DNA of 64,000 bases from an uncultured SAR116 cluster alpha proteobacterium (GTDB taxonomy: Bacteria > Pseudomonadota > Alphaproteobacteria > Puniceispirillales > Marisalimonadaceae), in assembly GCA_902539895.1 (NCBI GenBank), contig CACBMD010000005.1:1-64000 (forward strand), read 5' to 3'. Of the stretch, positions 18,661-26,809 are shown piece by piece (within the stretch, counting starts at the first letter, position 1; each line of letters starts with the position of its first letter). The position numbers were made by a program, and so were the translations under genes. The notes under the pieces were generated by a model. That model searched no databases, was not told the DNA's origin, and saw nothing but the letters and a program-made list of their open reading frames with translations.

Positions 18661-19437
18661 ATGAGACATGATAATCAAAAAATCACTAAAGAATTATTTC
18701 CTAATTTTTCATCATTTGATAGGGCTATAAGTTATCCATATTTTGCACCTAATTATTCTTTTTCATTTTATAAGGGTAAATTTATCAAGGGTATATGCGA
18801 TGATTTAAATACTAGAATACCTATATTATCGGTAGGATCTAATAGATCACCATATCAATTAAAAAGAAAATTTTCATTAAATCAGGATATTTGTGTCACG
18901 CCTGCTATATTAATAGATTCTGATATAGTTTATGCAGCGTCTTTGTCAGCCTATGGATCAATGCCAGCTACCCAATGGCCAAGCGAAGGAACTGAAGTAG
19001 ATCTTAATGTATTATGGCTTAATGAAGAACAATTAGAAATTATGCATTTAAGTGAAGCGTTAGGAGTTGCATACAGTTTTGTGAAGTTAAAGTTAGGCAC
19101 TGTTAAAATAAAAGATTTTGAATATACAAAACAAGTATATGGATATATCTCAATTGCAGGTGTTTTCCCATTTAACGACAATAAACCTAAAAGGTTATCC
19201 GAAATTAGTGCTAAGAATATGACATTAAAAAGTACTAGTGAAAAAAAAGCATTATCATATTTAATTTATAGTTTAGGTATTGAAGAAAACAGGTTACCAG
19301 AGTGGATTGACAAGGTTGTTAAAGACAAAACTTACAGAATAAGTCTTCATGAAAAGCTAAAGAGTAAAGCAATACAACCAAAAAATCCTGAATGGGAAAT
19401 TGTAAAAAAAAGTGTTCGTGGTAACTTAATAATTTAA
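18661..19437 (+). CDS. Conserved hypothetical protein downstream of argC
   Basis: A 258-residue soluble protein with no signal peptide. Distinctive patches are ILSVGSNRSPYQLKRKF near residue 58, SLSAYGSMPATQWPSEGT near 98, and LSEALGVAYSFVKL near 126. The VGSNRSP patch recalls the glycine-rich turn (YGSN) of gamma-glutamylcyclotransferase-like folds, but this is only a resemblance. It probably shares a transcript with argC (14 bp gap) and is the last gene before the proteorhodopsin control region. Confidence 0.7.
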   Translation: MRHDNQKITKELFPNFSSFDRAISYPYFAPNYSFSFYKGKFIKGICDDLNTRIPILSVGSNRSPYQLKRKFSLNQDICVTPAILIDSDIVYAASLSAYGSMPATQWPSEGTEVDLNVLWLNEEQLEIMHLSEALGVAYSFVKLKLGTVKIKDFEYTKQVYGYISIAGVFPFNDNKPKRLSEISAKNMTLKSTSEKKALSYLIYSLGIEENRLPEWIDKVVKDKTYRISLHEKLKSKAIQPKNPEWEIVKKSVRGNLII

Positions 19438-19591
19438 TCTCAATTATTAGATATGGTTTTTTTGGTTAAAAAATCTTTTTGCTATTAAAAGTTATGTTTA
19501 TCTTAATTTTCGGGAACACAAAAAATACACAAAATTAGTAAAATTTGACCATTAAATCCCTTAAGACAGACAAATTTACTTAATTTTTTTT

Positions 19592-19611
19592 GAAAATGAT
19601 AATTGTTATCA
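19592..19611. promoter_or_regulatory. Fur-box-like palindrome upstream of proteorhodopsin
   Basis: The 19-mer at 19592-19610 matches the classical Fur consensus (GATAATGATAATCATTATC) at 16 of 19 positions, counted by eye. It also contains the perfect dyad TGATAA-TTG-TTATCA (19597-19611). It lies about 180 bp upstream of the opsin start. High AT content raises the chance level, and alphaproteobacterial iron regulators can use other motifs, so binding is unproven. Confidence 0.35.
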
Positions 19612-19742
19612 AAAAATAAACCTTTATAAAACAATAAGTTAACAAAAAACACCAAAAAAAAATGCATTTAAATTACTTTTATTTGTTGCCTAACCACAAA
19701 TTCCCTTTTATTGTTTTGGCTAAAGTGCTATTTTGCATTGAA

Positions 19743-19758
19743 TCTAGCAGTTGCTAGA
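19743..19758. promoter_or_regulatory. Seven-base dyad in the proteorhodopsin leader
   Basis: TCTAGCA-GT-TGCTAGA is a perfect inverted repeat with a two-base centre. It lies just after the likely -10 (19729-19734), at or near the expected transcription start. It could be a repressor operator; a hairpin in the mRNA is less likely with only a two-base loop unless the inner pair opens. Confidence 0.35.
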
Positions 19759-19792
19759 AATTAAACATGACAAGTATAAGGGGAGTTTATAA

Positions 19793-20557
19793 ATGTCTTT
19801 TTTAAAATATTTAATACCGGCTAGTTTTTTAGCCTTACTTCCAACACTTTCATTTGCAGGGTCACACGGTAATAATCTAGACCCAGGTGATGCTGTTGGT
19901 ATAAGTTTCTGGATAATATCTATTTCCATGGTTGCAGCAACTGTTTTTTTCTTAATGGAATCATTGAGAGTTAAAGGCAAGTGGAGAACATCTCTAGTTG
20001 TTGGTGCTCTTGTTACTTTAGTTGCTGGAGTTCACTATTTCTACATGAGAGAAATTTGGGCAGCCACAGGAGAATCACCAACTGTATTTAGATATGTAGA
20101 TTGGATAATTACAGTTCCACTTCAAATGATAGAATTCTACTTGATTTTAGCAGCATGTACAGCAGTTGCTGGTGGCGTGTTCTGGAGATTATTTCTTGGA
20201 TCTTTAGTAATGTTAATTGGTGGATATCTAGGTGAGGCTGGTTTTATAAATGCAACTATTGGTTTTGTAGTTGGAATGGCTGGATGGATATTCATTCTAT
20301 ATGAAATATTTGCTGGTGAAGCTAGTAAAGTTAGTGCAGAAAGTGCACCTGAATCCGTTCAATCAGCTTTTAACACAATGAAATGGATTGTGACAATTGG
20401 TTGGGCTATTTACCCAATTGGTTATTTCATGGGTTATATGGCTGGTGGTGCTGATGCAAACAGCTTAAATTTTATTTATAACATTGCAGATGTTATTAAC
20501 AAAATTGCTTTTTGTTTAGCGATATGGGCAGCAGCAACCACAGAATCCGATGCGTAA
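19793..20557 (+). CDS. Proteorhodopsin, blue-absorbing type (light-driven proton pump)
   Basis: Seven-helix retinal protein of 254 residues with a cleavable-looking signal peptide (about 1-22, ending SFAG). All pump residues are present: H81 (acceptor partner, GVHYFY), D103 (proton acceptor, YVDW), E114 (proton donor, MIEFYL) and K237 (retinal Schiff base, VINKIAF), each six higher than the reference green proteorhodopsin numbers (75, 97, 108, 231). The spectral tuning site, position 111 (105 in the reference), is Gln, which predicts blue absorption. It acts in the inner membrane, needs retinal, and is followed by the retinal pathway genes. Start fixed by the strong AAGGGGAG site. Confidence 0.97.
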   Translation: MSFLKYLIPASFLALLPTLSFAGSHGNNLDPGDAVGISFWIISISMVAATVFFLMESLRVKGKWRTSLVVGALVTLVAGVHYFYMREIWAATGESPTVFRYVDWIITVPLQMIEFYLILAACTAVAGGVFWRLFLGSLVMLIGGYLGEAGFINATIGFVVGMAGWIFILYEIFAGEASKVSAESAPESVQSAFNTMKWIVTIGWAIYPIGYFMGYMAGGADANSLNFIYNIADVINKIAFCLAIWAAATTESDA

Positions 20558-20576
20558 GCATAAAAAAAATTAAATC

Positions 20577-20612
20577 AAAAGCCTGTAGGCAAACCTACAG
20601 GCTTTTTTTTTA
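20577..20612 (+). terminator. Rho-independent terminator after proteorhodopsin
   Basis: GCCTGTAGG (20581-20589) and CCTACAGGC (20594-20602) form a perfect nine-base stem with a four-base loop, flanked by A's upstream and followed by a run of T's. It is the clearest terminator in the window and lies between the opsin and crtI, 27 bp before the crtI start. Confidence 0.9.
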
Positions 20613-20629
20613 TATGGTTAACAATTTAA

Positions 20630-22126
20630 ATGAATTTATCTGAAAAAAAACAAATTAATAAAAAACTTAGAAGTATTGTAATTGGCGGTGGTTTTGGTGG
20701 TATAGCAACTGCTCTTAGATTAAGAGCCCTGGGTCATCAAGTTACTTTGTTAGAAAGATTAGGTTCTTTAGGAGGAAGAGCGCAAGTTTTTAAAAAAAAT
20801 GGTTTCAAACACGATGCTGGTCCAACTGTAATAACAGCTCCTTTTTTATTTGATGAACTTTTTGAACTATTCAACGAGAAAAGAGAAGAATATATTAAGT
20901 TTAAACCTTTAGAACCTTGGTACAGGTTTCATTTTCATGATGGTCAAACTTTTGATTATTCAGAAAGTATAAAAAAAACTGAAAATGAAATGAAAAGATT
21001 TTCAATTGAAGATGCAAACAATTATTATAAATTATTAGAAGCTTCCAAAGCAATTTTTGATGTTGGTTTTACAAAATTATCAGATAAACCTTTTAACTCT
21101 TTTTTTTATATGATGAAACAAGTGCCGGCATTAATAAAGTTGAAAAGTTATTTAACAGTTTCCCAATTAGTAAATAAATATATCAAAAATCCAAATTTAA
21201 GAGCAGCTTTTTCTATACATCCATTGTTAGTTGGAGGAAATCCGTTTTCTACTACTTCCATTTATGCACTTATACATTTTTTAGAAAGAAATTGGGGAGT
21301 TTATTTTAGTATGGGTGGTACTGGAAAACTTGTTGAAGAGTTAACGAACTTATTACAGCGGACTGGTGTTGAAATTAAATACAATACAGACATAAAAAAT
21401 GCTTTTGAAATAAATGGTAAAATTGAAAAAATTGAATGCATGAATGGCAATACATTTCATGCTGATAATTTTGTTTTTAATGGTGATCCACCTACCTTCT
21501 ATAATGAAATCTTGAAATCAAAAAGAAAAAAAAGAAAAAAATTTCTACCAGAAAGATTTACCAGTTATTCTTTCGGAATGTTTGTTTTGTTCTTTGGAAC
21601 TAAAAAACAATATCTAAATATAGCTCATCATTCAATTTGGTTAAGTAAAAGATTTAAAGGGTTATTAACTGATATTTTTGATAACAAAATTTTAAGTGAA
21701 GATTTTTCATTATATATACATAGACCAACTGCAACTGATGAAAGTTTTGCACCAAAAGGTTGTGATAGCTTTTATGTTCTTTGTCCTGTTCCTAATTTAC
21801 AAGGAAATATTAATTGGACAATTGAAGGTGATAAACTTAAAGACAGAATTGTAAACGCATTAGATAGTACAATTTTACCAGAATTAAAAAATAATATTTG
21901 TGACGAATTTTATATGACTCCAGTTGATTTTAAAAATGATTACCGTTCTACTCATGGTGCGGGGTTTTCAATAGCACCAAATTTTTCACAATCTGCATGG
22001 TTTCGATATCATAATAAAGATCCTCATATTGATAATTTATTCTTTGCTGCAGCTGGAGCTCATCCTGGTGCTGGTATTCCGGGTGTATTATCATCTGCAA
22101 AAGTAGTCGAAAGTTTATTAAGATAA
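20630..22126 (+). CDS. crtI: Phytoene desaturase
   Basis: FAD-dependent desaturase converting phytoene to lycopene. The dinucleotide-binding motif GGGFGG is at residues 19-24, with LLERLGSLGGRA, the substrate-loop start HDAGPTVITAP, and the C-terminal FFAAAGAHPGAGIPGVL that closes the FAD site. 498 residues, normal. It leads the overlapping set crtI-crtB-crtY-blh; no clear promoter was found between it and the opsin terminator, so it depends on read-through or a weak promoter in the 20-30 bp gap. Confidence 0.95.
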   Translation: MNLSEKKQINKKLRSIVIGGGFGGIATALRLRALGHQVTLLERLGSLGGRAQVFKKNGFKHDAGPTVITAPFLFDELFELFNEKREEYIKFKPLEPWYRFHFHDGQTFDYSESIKKTENEMKRFSIEDANNYYKLLEASKAIFDVGFTKLSDKPFNSFFYMMKQVPALIKLKSYLTVSQLVNKYIKNPNLRAAFSIHPLLVGGNPFSTTSIYALIHFLERNWGVYFSMGGTGKLVEELTNLLQRTGVEIKYNTDIKNAFEINGKIEKIECMNGNTFHADNFVFNGDPPTFYNEILKSKRKKRKKFLPERFTSYSFGMFVLFFGTKKQYLNIAHHSIWLSKRFKGLLTDIFDNKILSEDFSLYIHRPTATDESFAPKGCDSFYVLCPVPNLQGNINWTIEGDKLKDRIVNALDSTILPELKNNICDEFYMTPVDFKNDYRSTHGAGFSIAPNFSQSAWFRYHNKDPHIDNLFFAAAGAHPGAGIPGVLSSAKVVESLLR

Positions 22127-22137
22127 AAGAGCTTTAT

Positions 22138-23058
22138 ATGGATTGCCATATTGATGATGACAAAATAGTGCTAAAAAAAAATGGCAAAAGTTTTCATTGG
22201 GCTGGTAAGTTCTTGAAAAAAGAATGCATTAATAGGGCGGCTGAGTTATATAGTTTTTGTAGAATTTTAGATGACATAGCAGATAGTGGTGAAGCTAATT
22301 CCCATAATCATCTCATTAATATTAAATCCATAATTAAAAAACATACAATTACAGAACTAGAAAATAATTATTCAATTAAGTATCCTAAATTTTTAAAATC
22401 ATCTTCTAGAAAAGTAGTAATAGATTTAATTGATGGACTTATTTTAGATCAAAAGGGTGTTTTATTTGAGCAGGAAGAAGAGTTAATTAGATATTCTTAT
22501 CATGTTGCTGGAACTGTTGGAATAATGATGTGTGATGCTTTAAAGTGTAATAATGGTCTTGCTAAATCATTTGCTATAGATCTCGGAATAGCTATGCAGC
22601 TTACAAATATTGCAAGAGATATTTTAGAAGACGCTAAAATGGGAAGACGATATTTACCTGGGAGCTGGGTTCAGAATATTTCACCTAAAGAAATAGTTTT
22701 AGCAGCTAAAACTAATGACTTAAAAAAAATTCATATGATTTCAAAAGGTATTAAAAAATTATTAATTCTAGCTGAACAATATTATTTGAGTGGAGAAAAA
22801 GGTTTCACCTTTCTGCCCTTTAATACAAGGGTTGCAATTTCTGTAGCATCAGGAGTTTATAGAGAGATTGGGGTGCAGTTAGAAAATGAAAATTACAATT
22901 GGCAAAATGGAAGGCAAATAACATCAATCTTCTCGAAAATAAAAATTACACTATTCAAGACTTTTAAAGAGATTTTTTATTTAAGAAACAAGAAAAAGCA
23001 TAATTCTGAACTACATATTTATTTAGAAAATTTAGTGAATGATAAAAAAGGAAATTAA
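22138..23058 (+). CDS. crtB: Phytoene synthase
   Basis: Condenses two geranylgeranyl diphosphates to phytoene. Both Asp-rich metal-binding motifs are present: DDIAD at 45-49 and RDILED at 160-165, followed by GRRYLPG. 306 residues, normal. It starts 11 bp after crtI and its last 20 bp overlap crtY. The precursor enzyme crtE is absent from the window. Confidence 0.94.
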   Translation: MDCHIDDDKIVLKKNGKSFHWAGKFLKKECINRAAELYSFCRILDDIADSGEANSHNHLINIKSIIKKHTITELENNYSIKYPKFLKSSSRKVVIDLIDGLILDQKGVLFEQEEELIRYSYHVAGTVGIMMCDALKCNNGLAKSFAIDLGIAMQLTNIARDILEDAKMGRRYLPGSWVQNISPKEIVLAAKTNDLKKIHMISKGIKKLLILAEQYYLSGEKGFTFLPFNTRVAISVASGVYREIGVQLENENYNWQNGRQITSIFSKIKITLFKTFKEIFYLRNKKKHNSELHIYLENLVNDKKGN

Positions 23059-24154
23059 CATTATTGGAGGTGGTTGCGCAGCATTATCATTGGCTAGATT
23101 AATTCGCAACTTACCTAACTACAAATTTAATTTATTTATAGGTAACAAAAATAAAACTAATAAAGATCATTTTTGGGGATTTTGGAAAGTAAAAATTAAT
23201 GATGATGCTTACAAAAAAGCAAATCATGTGTGGTCAAAATGGTCAATCAATACTAATGACTCTAAACATATTCTAACGTCAGTTAAACATCCTTATTGTG
23301 TGATAAAAAGGAAAAAATGGTTGGGTATATGTAAAAAACAACTTCCAAGTCAAAAATATACCATTTTAGAAAATGATGTACTTGAAAAAGATGGTCAATT
23401 ATTTGTTAAGAATAAGAAAATTAATGGTGATTTAGTATTTGATAGTAGACCACCTAAAATTCCGAGCAATATTTTGTTGCAGCACTTTGAAGGATTTGTA
23501 GTTACTTCTGAGAAAGATGTATTTGATCAAGATATAGTAACATTAATGGATTTCAGATGTGATCAGTCAAGAGGTATGCATTTTATTTACCTACTACCAT
23601 TTAGTAAACGGAAAGCATTGGTTGAATCTACAATGTTTTCAAAAACAGTTGAGAACAAAGAATTTTATTCAGCTGAAATTTCAATATATCTCAAAAAATA
23701 TTTTAACTTAGTCAAGTTCACAAAGAGTGATCATGAAAAAGGTATTATTCCCATGCATTATATTTCTTGTGTATCTAGAGAATTTTTTAATATTGGTACA
23801 AGAGGTGGGGCAGTAAGACCTTCTTCGGGATATGCTTTTACTTTTATTCAAAAACAGGCATTTCAAATAATTAGCCAAATAAAAAATAGAAAAAAAATTA
23901 ATACTCAAATTCATAATGCTATTGATTTATTTTTAGATGAAATATTTATAAATGTTATCAATGAGTATCCTATCTTAGCTTCCAAAATTTTTTCAAGTTT
24001 AGGCAGAATTTTAAATGGTGATGAAATGGCTAAATTTATGTCTGGAAATGCCTCACTATTAACAACTTGCAAAATAATTATTTCAATGCCTAAAATACCA
24101 TTTATTAAATCATTTTTTTATGTTGTGTATCGTAAATGGTTCAATTTACCTTAG
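23039..24154 (+). CDS. crtY: Lycopene beta-cyclase
   Basis: Flavoprotein that cyclises both ends of lycopene to make beta-carotene. The N-terminal nucleotide-binding signature IIGGGCAALSLA is at residues 8-19; FDSRPPK and MDFRCDQ follow in the family order. 371 residues. Overlaps crtB by 20 bp and blh by 19 bp, so translation of the three is probably coupled. Confidence 0.92.
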   Translation: MIKKEINIIGGGCAALSLARLIRNLPNYKFNLFIGNKNKTNKDHFWGFWKVKINDDAYKKANHVWSKWSINTNDSKHILTSVKHPYCVIKRKKWLGICKKQLPSQKYTILENDVLEKDGQLFVKNKKINGDLVFDSRPPKIPSNILLQHFEGFVVTSEKDVFDQDIVTLMDFRCDQSRGMHFIYLLPFSKRKALVESTMFSKTVENKEFYSAEISIYLKKYFNLVKFTKSDHEKGIIPMHYISCVSREFFNIGTRGGAVRPSSGYAFTFIQKQAFQIISQIKNRKKINTQIHNAIDLFLDEIFINVINEYPILASKIFSSLGRILNGDEMAKFMSGNASLLTTCKIIISMPKIPFIKSFFYVVYRKWFNLP

Positions 24155-24957
24155 ATTGGTTAGATTATATCTCATTATTTTTTATTATTTTTATGGGTAT
24201 TCCCCATGGAGCTCTTGATGGTGCCATCTCTGTTACATTAGGTTTTACGAAAAGTTTTTATTTACAGGTACGATTTATAATTACATATTTATTTGTCGGT
24301 ACATTAATTGTTGTTCTCTGGTATTTTTTACCAGTTTTTTCCCTCATTTTGTTCTTAATACTAAGTATTTTTCATTTTGGTTGTGGTGATTTAAATTGGA
24401 AAAATAATACTTTATATTATATCTGTGGTTATGCTCATGGGGGGGTGGTAGTATTGGGCATAATTTTTTTTAACAAAGATGAAGTTAATCATCTCTTTTC
24501 AATTTTATCTGGTAATCAATTGTATTTATTGTGGCAATTTCTTTACATGGCTCTTTTAGTATGGATTTTCTCATTAATTTTAATGTTATTTAATTATAAA
24601 AAAATTACTTTCTCTAAAAATTATATTAAATTATTTACTGTAATGGTTTTAGTGATATCACTTTTTCCCCCTTTGCCAGCTTTTGCAATATATTTTTGTC
24701 TTATTCACAGCATTCACCATTTTAAAAGAATTATACCAACATTACTTAACTTTATGGAAAAGAAAAAAATATTGTACCTAATGATTATTTTTTCTGTATT
24801 GAGTTGGTTAGGTGGCGGAACTGTATATTATATTTTACTAAATTTATATTCATATACAGATACAATTATAAAAGTAACTTTTATTGGTTTGGCAGCGTTA
24901 ACTTTCCCACATATGATTTTAGTAGACGGTGTGTTTAGGTTAAAGTATAAAGTTTAA
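24136..24957 (+). CDS. blh: Beta-carotene 15,15'-dioxygenase (retinal-forming, Brp/Blh family)
   Basis: Integral membrane iron enzyme that splits beta-carotene into two retinals for the opsin. 273 residues with about seven to eight hydrophobic segments. Conserved His clusters are visible: PHGALDG (H24), SIFHFG near 80, HSIHHF near 190, and a C-terminal FPHMILVDG. Last gene of the carotenoid set; its stop lies 11 bp from the convergent ubiA stop. Confidence 0.93.
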   Translation: MVQFTLDWLDYISLFFIIFMGIPHGALDGAISVTLGFTKSFYLQVRFIITYLFVGTLIVVLWYFLPVFSLILFLILSIFHFGCGDLNWKNNTLYYICGYAHGGVVVLGIIFFNKDEVNHLFSILSGNQLYLLWQFLYMALLVWIFSLILMLFNYKKITFSKNYIKLFTVMVLVISLFPPLPAFAIYFCLIHSIHHFKRIIPTLLNFMEKKKILYLMIIFSVLSWLGGGTVYYILLNLYSYTDTIIKVTFIGLAALTFPHMILVDGVFRLKYKV

Positions 24958-24968
24958 AACCTCTGTTA

Positions 24969-25883
24969 TTAGCTTATATGATTTCCTAGAGATGATAATG
25001 TTAAAAATAAACCAAGGACGATATTTGATTTAAATATTTGCAGTGGGTTGTTCTGTTCTATGTTTTTTATTTTTCTTACTTGATTAGCAAGATGAAATCC
25101 ACAAATCGATACACCAATGTACCAAAAGATATTATTGTTTAATAAATATCCACTAATAATTAATAAGCAAAACATAAAACTATAAGAACATCCTACAAAA
25201 AGAGTTAAGAAGTTTTTAGCTGAAACTGCTGAATTTTTAATACCAAAAATTTCATCTTCATTTTTATCCTGGCATCCATAAATTGTGTCATATCCAATGA
25301 TCCAGAACACAGTTGCCAAATACATAAAGAATATTCCTAAATTCCACTCTTCATTTGCAGCAGACCAAGCTGTTGGGACAGCCCAACTAAAGGTCAATCC
25401 TAATATAATTTGTGGCCATTTTGTAAACCTTTTAGCCAAGGGATATAGAATAACTAGAGGTATGGCTGAGACAGCTACAAACCAAGTCTTAATATTTAAT
25501 TGATATAGACAAATTAAACCAATTAGTAACATTGTAATTAAAAAATAGGTTGCATGTAAAATTGAAATTTCACCACTAGCAAGCGGTCTTTTTTTTGTTC
25601 TAGAAATTTTTTTATCAATATCTTTGTCCCACATATCATTAATAGTACATCCGGCAGCTCTCATTACAATTGACCCTATTAAGAAAACAAACATTAGTTT
25701 TATACAGTTTATCAAATCTAAATTTGTTAATGGAAGCACCCACCACCCAGGTAGAAGAAGAAGCCAAAAACCGACTGGTCTGTCAAATCTTCCCAATCTT
25801 ATCCATTTAATATAATGCTTAGGTAATATGTCCCACCAACCACTATCTAGCATGTCAGAATTATTTTGTTTGGGTATATTCAT
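24969..25883 (-). CDS. ubiA: 4-hydroxybenzoate polyprenyltransferase
   Basis: Inner-membrane prenyltransferase of ubiquinone synthesis that attaches the polyprenyl tail to 4-hydroxybenzoate. The first Asp-rich motif NDMWDKDID is near residue 84 and the second, YDTIYGCQDKNED, near 200, with about eight membrane segments. 304 residues. It uses isoprenoid diphosphates as the carotenoid genes do, but shares no transcript with them. Divergent from rsmE. Confidence 0.93.
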   Translation of the reverse strand: MNIPKQNNSDMLDSGWWDILPKHYIKWIRLGRFDRPVGFWLLLLPGWWVLPLTNLDLINCIKLMFVFLIGSIVMRAAGCTINDMWDKDIDKKISRTKKRPLASGEISILHATYFLITMLLIGLICLYQLNIKTWFVAVSAIPLVILYPLAKRFTKWPQIILGLTFSWAVPTAWSAANEEWNLGIFFMYLATVFWIIGYDTIYGCQDKNEDEIFGIKNSAVSAKNFLTLFVGCSYSFMFCLLIISGYLLNNNIFWYIGVSICGFHLANQVRKIKNIEQNNPLQIFKSNIVLGLFLTLSSLGNHIS

Positions 25884-25918
25884 AAATAATGCAATATCAT
25901 TATACTATATTGTAATCA

Positions 25919-26713
25919 ATGAGCAGTGAAATTAATTTACAGTTATACGGTTTTGTAATGTTAGACTTATCTTATAAAGCTAAAATCAGACTTTATTTTC
26001 CAGGAAAAATATCTTTAAAAAGTCCAGTTAAATTAGAAAATAAGCAAGTGCATTATTTAATAAATGTAATGAGAAAAAAAATTGATGATTCAATTTTAGT
26101 TTTCAATGGCGTTAATGGTGAGTTTTTGGCTAAAATTTCTGAAATTTATAAAAATACAATTATTATTGATATTATTAAAAAAACACGAGATGTCCAAATT
26201 GACAATGATATTTGGTTATTATTTGCACCAGTTAAAAAATCTCCAACTGAATATATAGTGCAAAAGGCAACTGAATTGGGAGTATCTAAAATTATCCCTG
26301 TAATTACAGAACGCACTATCACAAAAAATTTAAATCTAAAAAGAATGCAAGATATAGCTATTGAATCTTCTGAACAATGCGAACGCATAACTATCCCTGA
26401 AGTCTGTGCTGTAAAGAAACTTAAAGATTTAATTCCTAATTGGGATAATGATCGAATTATATTTTTTTGTGACGAAACGATTAGAAACAATGATGCCGTC
26501 AAAATAGATTTTCAAAATCTATCAACAAAGTCTTTTGGTGCTATTCTAGTGGGTCCTGAAGGTGGTTTCAGTGCAAATGAAACAAATTATTTGAGAGAAA
26601 AGAAGTTTATAAGACCAATTGATCTGGGACCTAGAATTTTGAGATCTGATACAGCAGTAATTACTGCTCTTTCTTTTTGGCACTTTTTATATGGAGATAT
26701 AAAAAATAATTAA
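25919..26713 (+). CDS. rsmE: 16S rRNA (uracil(1498)-N(3))-methyltransferase RsmE
   Basis: SPOUT-class methyltransferase acting on U1498 of 16S rRNA. An N-terminal PUA-like part (RLYFPGKI, HYLINVMRKK) precedes the knotted SAM site with ATELGVSKIIPVITERT, VGPEGGFS and the C-terminal LGPRILRSDTAVITAL. 264 residues from this ATG; an internal ATG 13 codons later (25958) would better match the usual family N-terminus, and neither has a clear ribosome-binding site. Confidence 0.92.
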   Translation: MSSEINLQLYGFVMLDLSYKAKIRLYFPGKISLKSPVKLENKQVHYLINVMRKKIDDSILVFNGVNGEFLAKISEIYKNTIIIDIIKKTRDVQIDNDIWLLFAPVKKSPTEYIVQKATELGVSKIIPVITERTITKNLNLKRMQDIAIESSEQCERITIPEVCAVKKLKDLIPNWDNDRIIFFCDETIRNNDAVKIDFQNLSTKSFGAILVGPEGGFSANETNYLREKKFIRPIDLGPRILRSDTAVITALSFWHFLYGDIKNN

Positions 26714-26809
26714 TAATCTTATAATTAAGTTCAATATAGGTTAGAAATACTATAAAATATTAAGTGTTAATATTTTCAATTTATACCATAATCTAAATAT
26801 GAGATCTAA

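Larger units (their letters stand above)
19438..19792 (+). promoter_or_regulatory. Proteorhodopsin upstream region
   Basis: At 355 bases this is the longest gene-free stretch in the window. It contains, in order, a Fur-box-like dyad (19592-19611), a TATAAA at 19625-19630, an extended -10-like TGCTATTTT (19726-19734), a perfect dyad (19743-19758), and a strong Shine-Dalgarno AAGGGGAG (19778-19785) seven bases before the ATG. No open frame or RNA gene is visible in it. The strong ribosome-binding site fits a highly expressed membrane protein. Confidence 0.55.
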
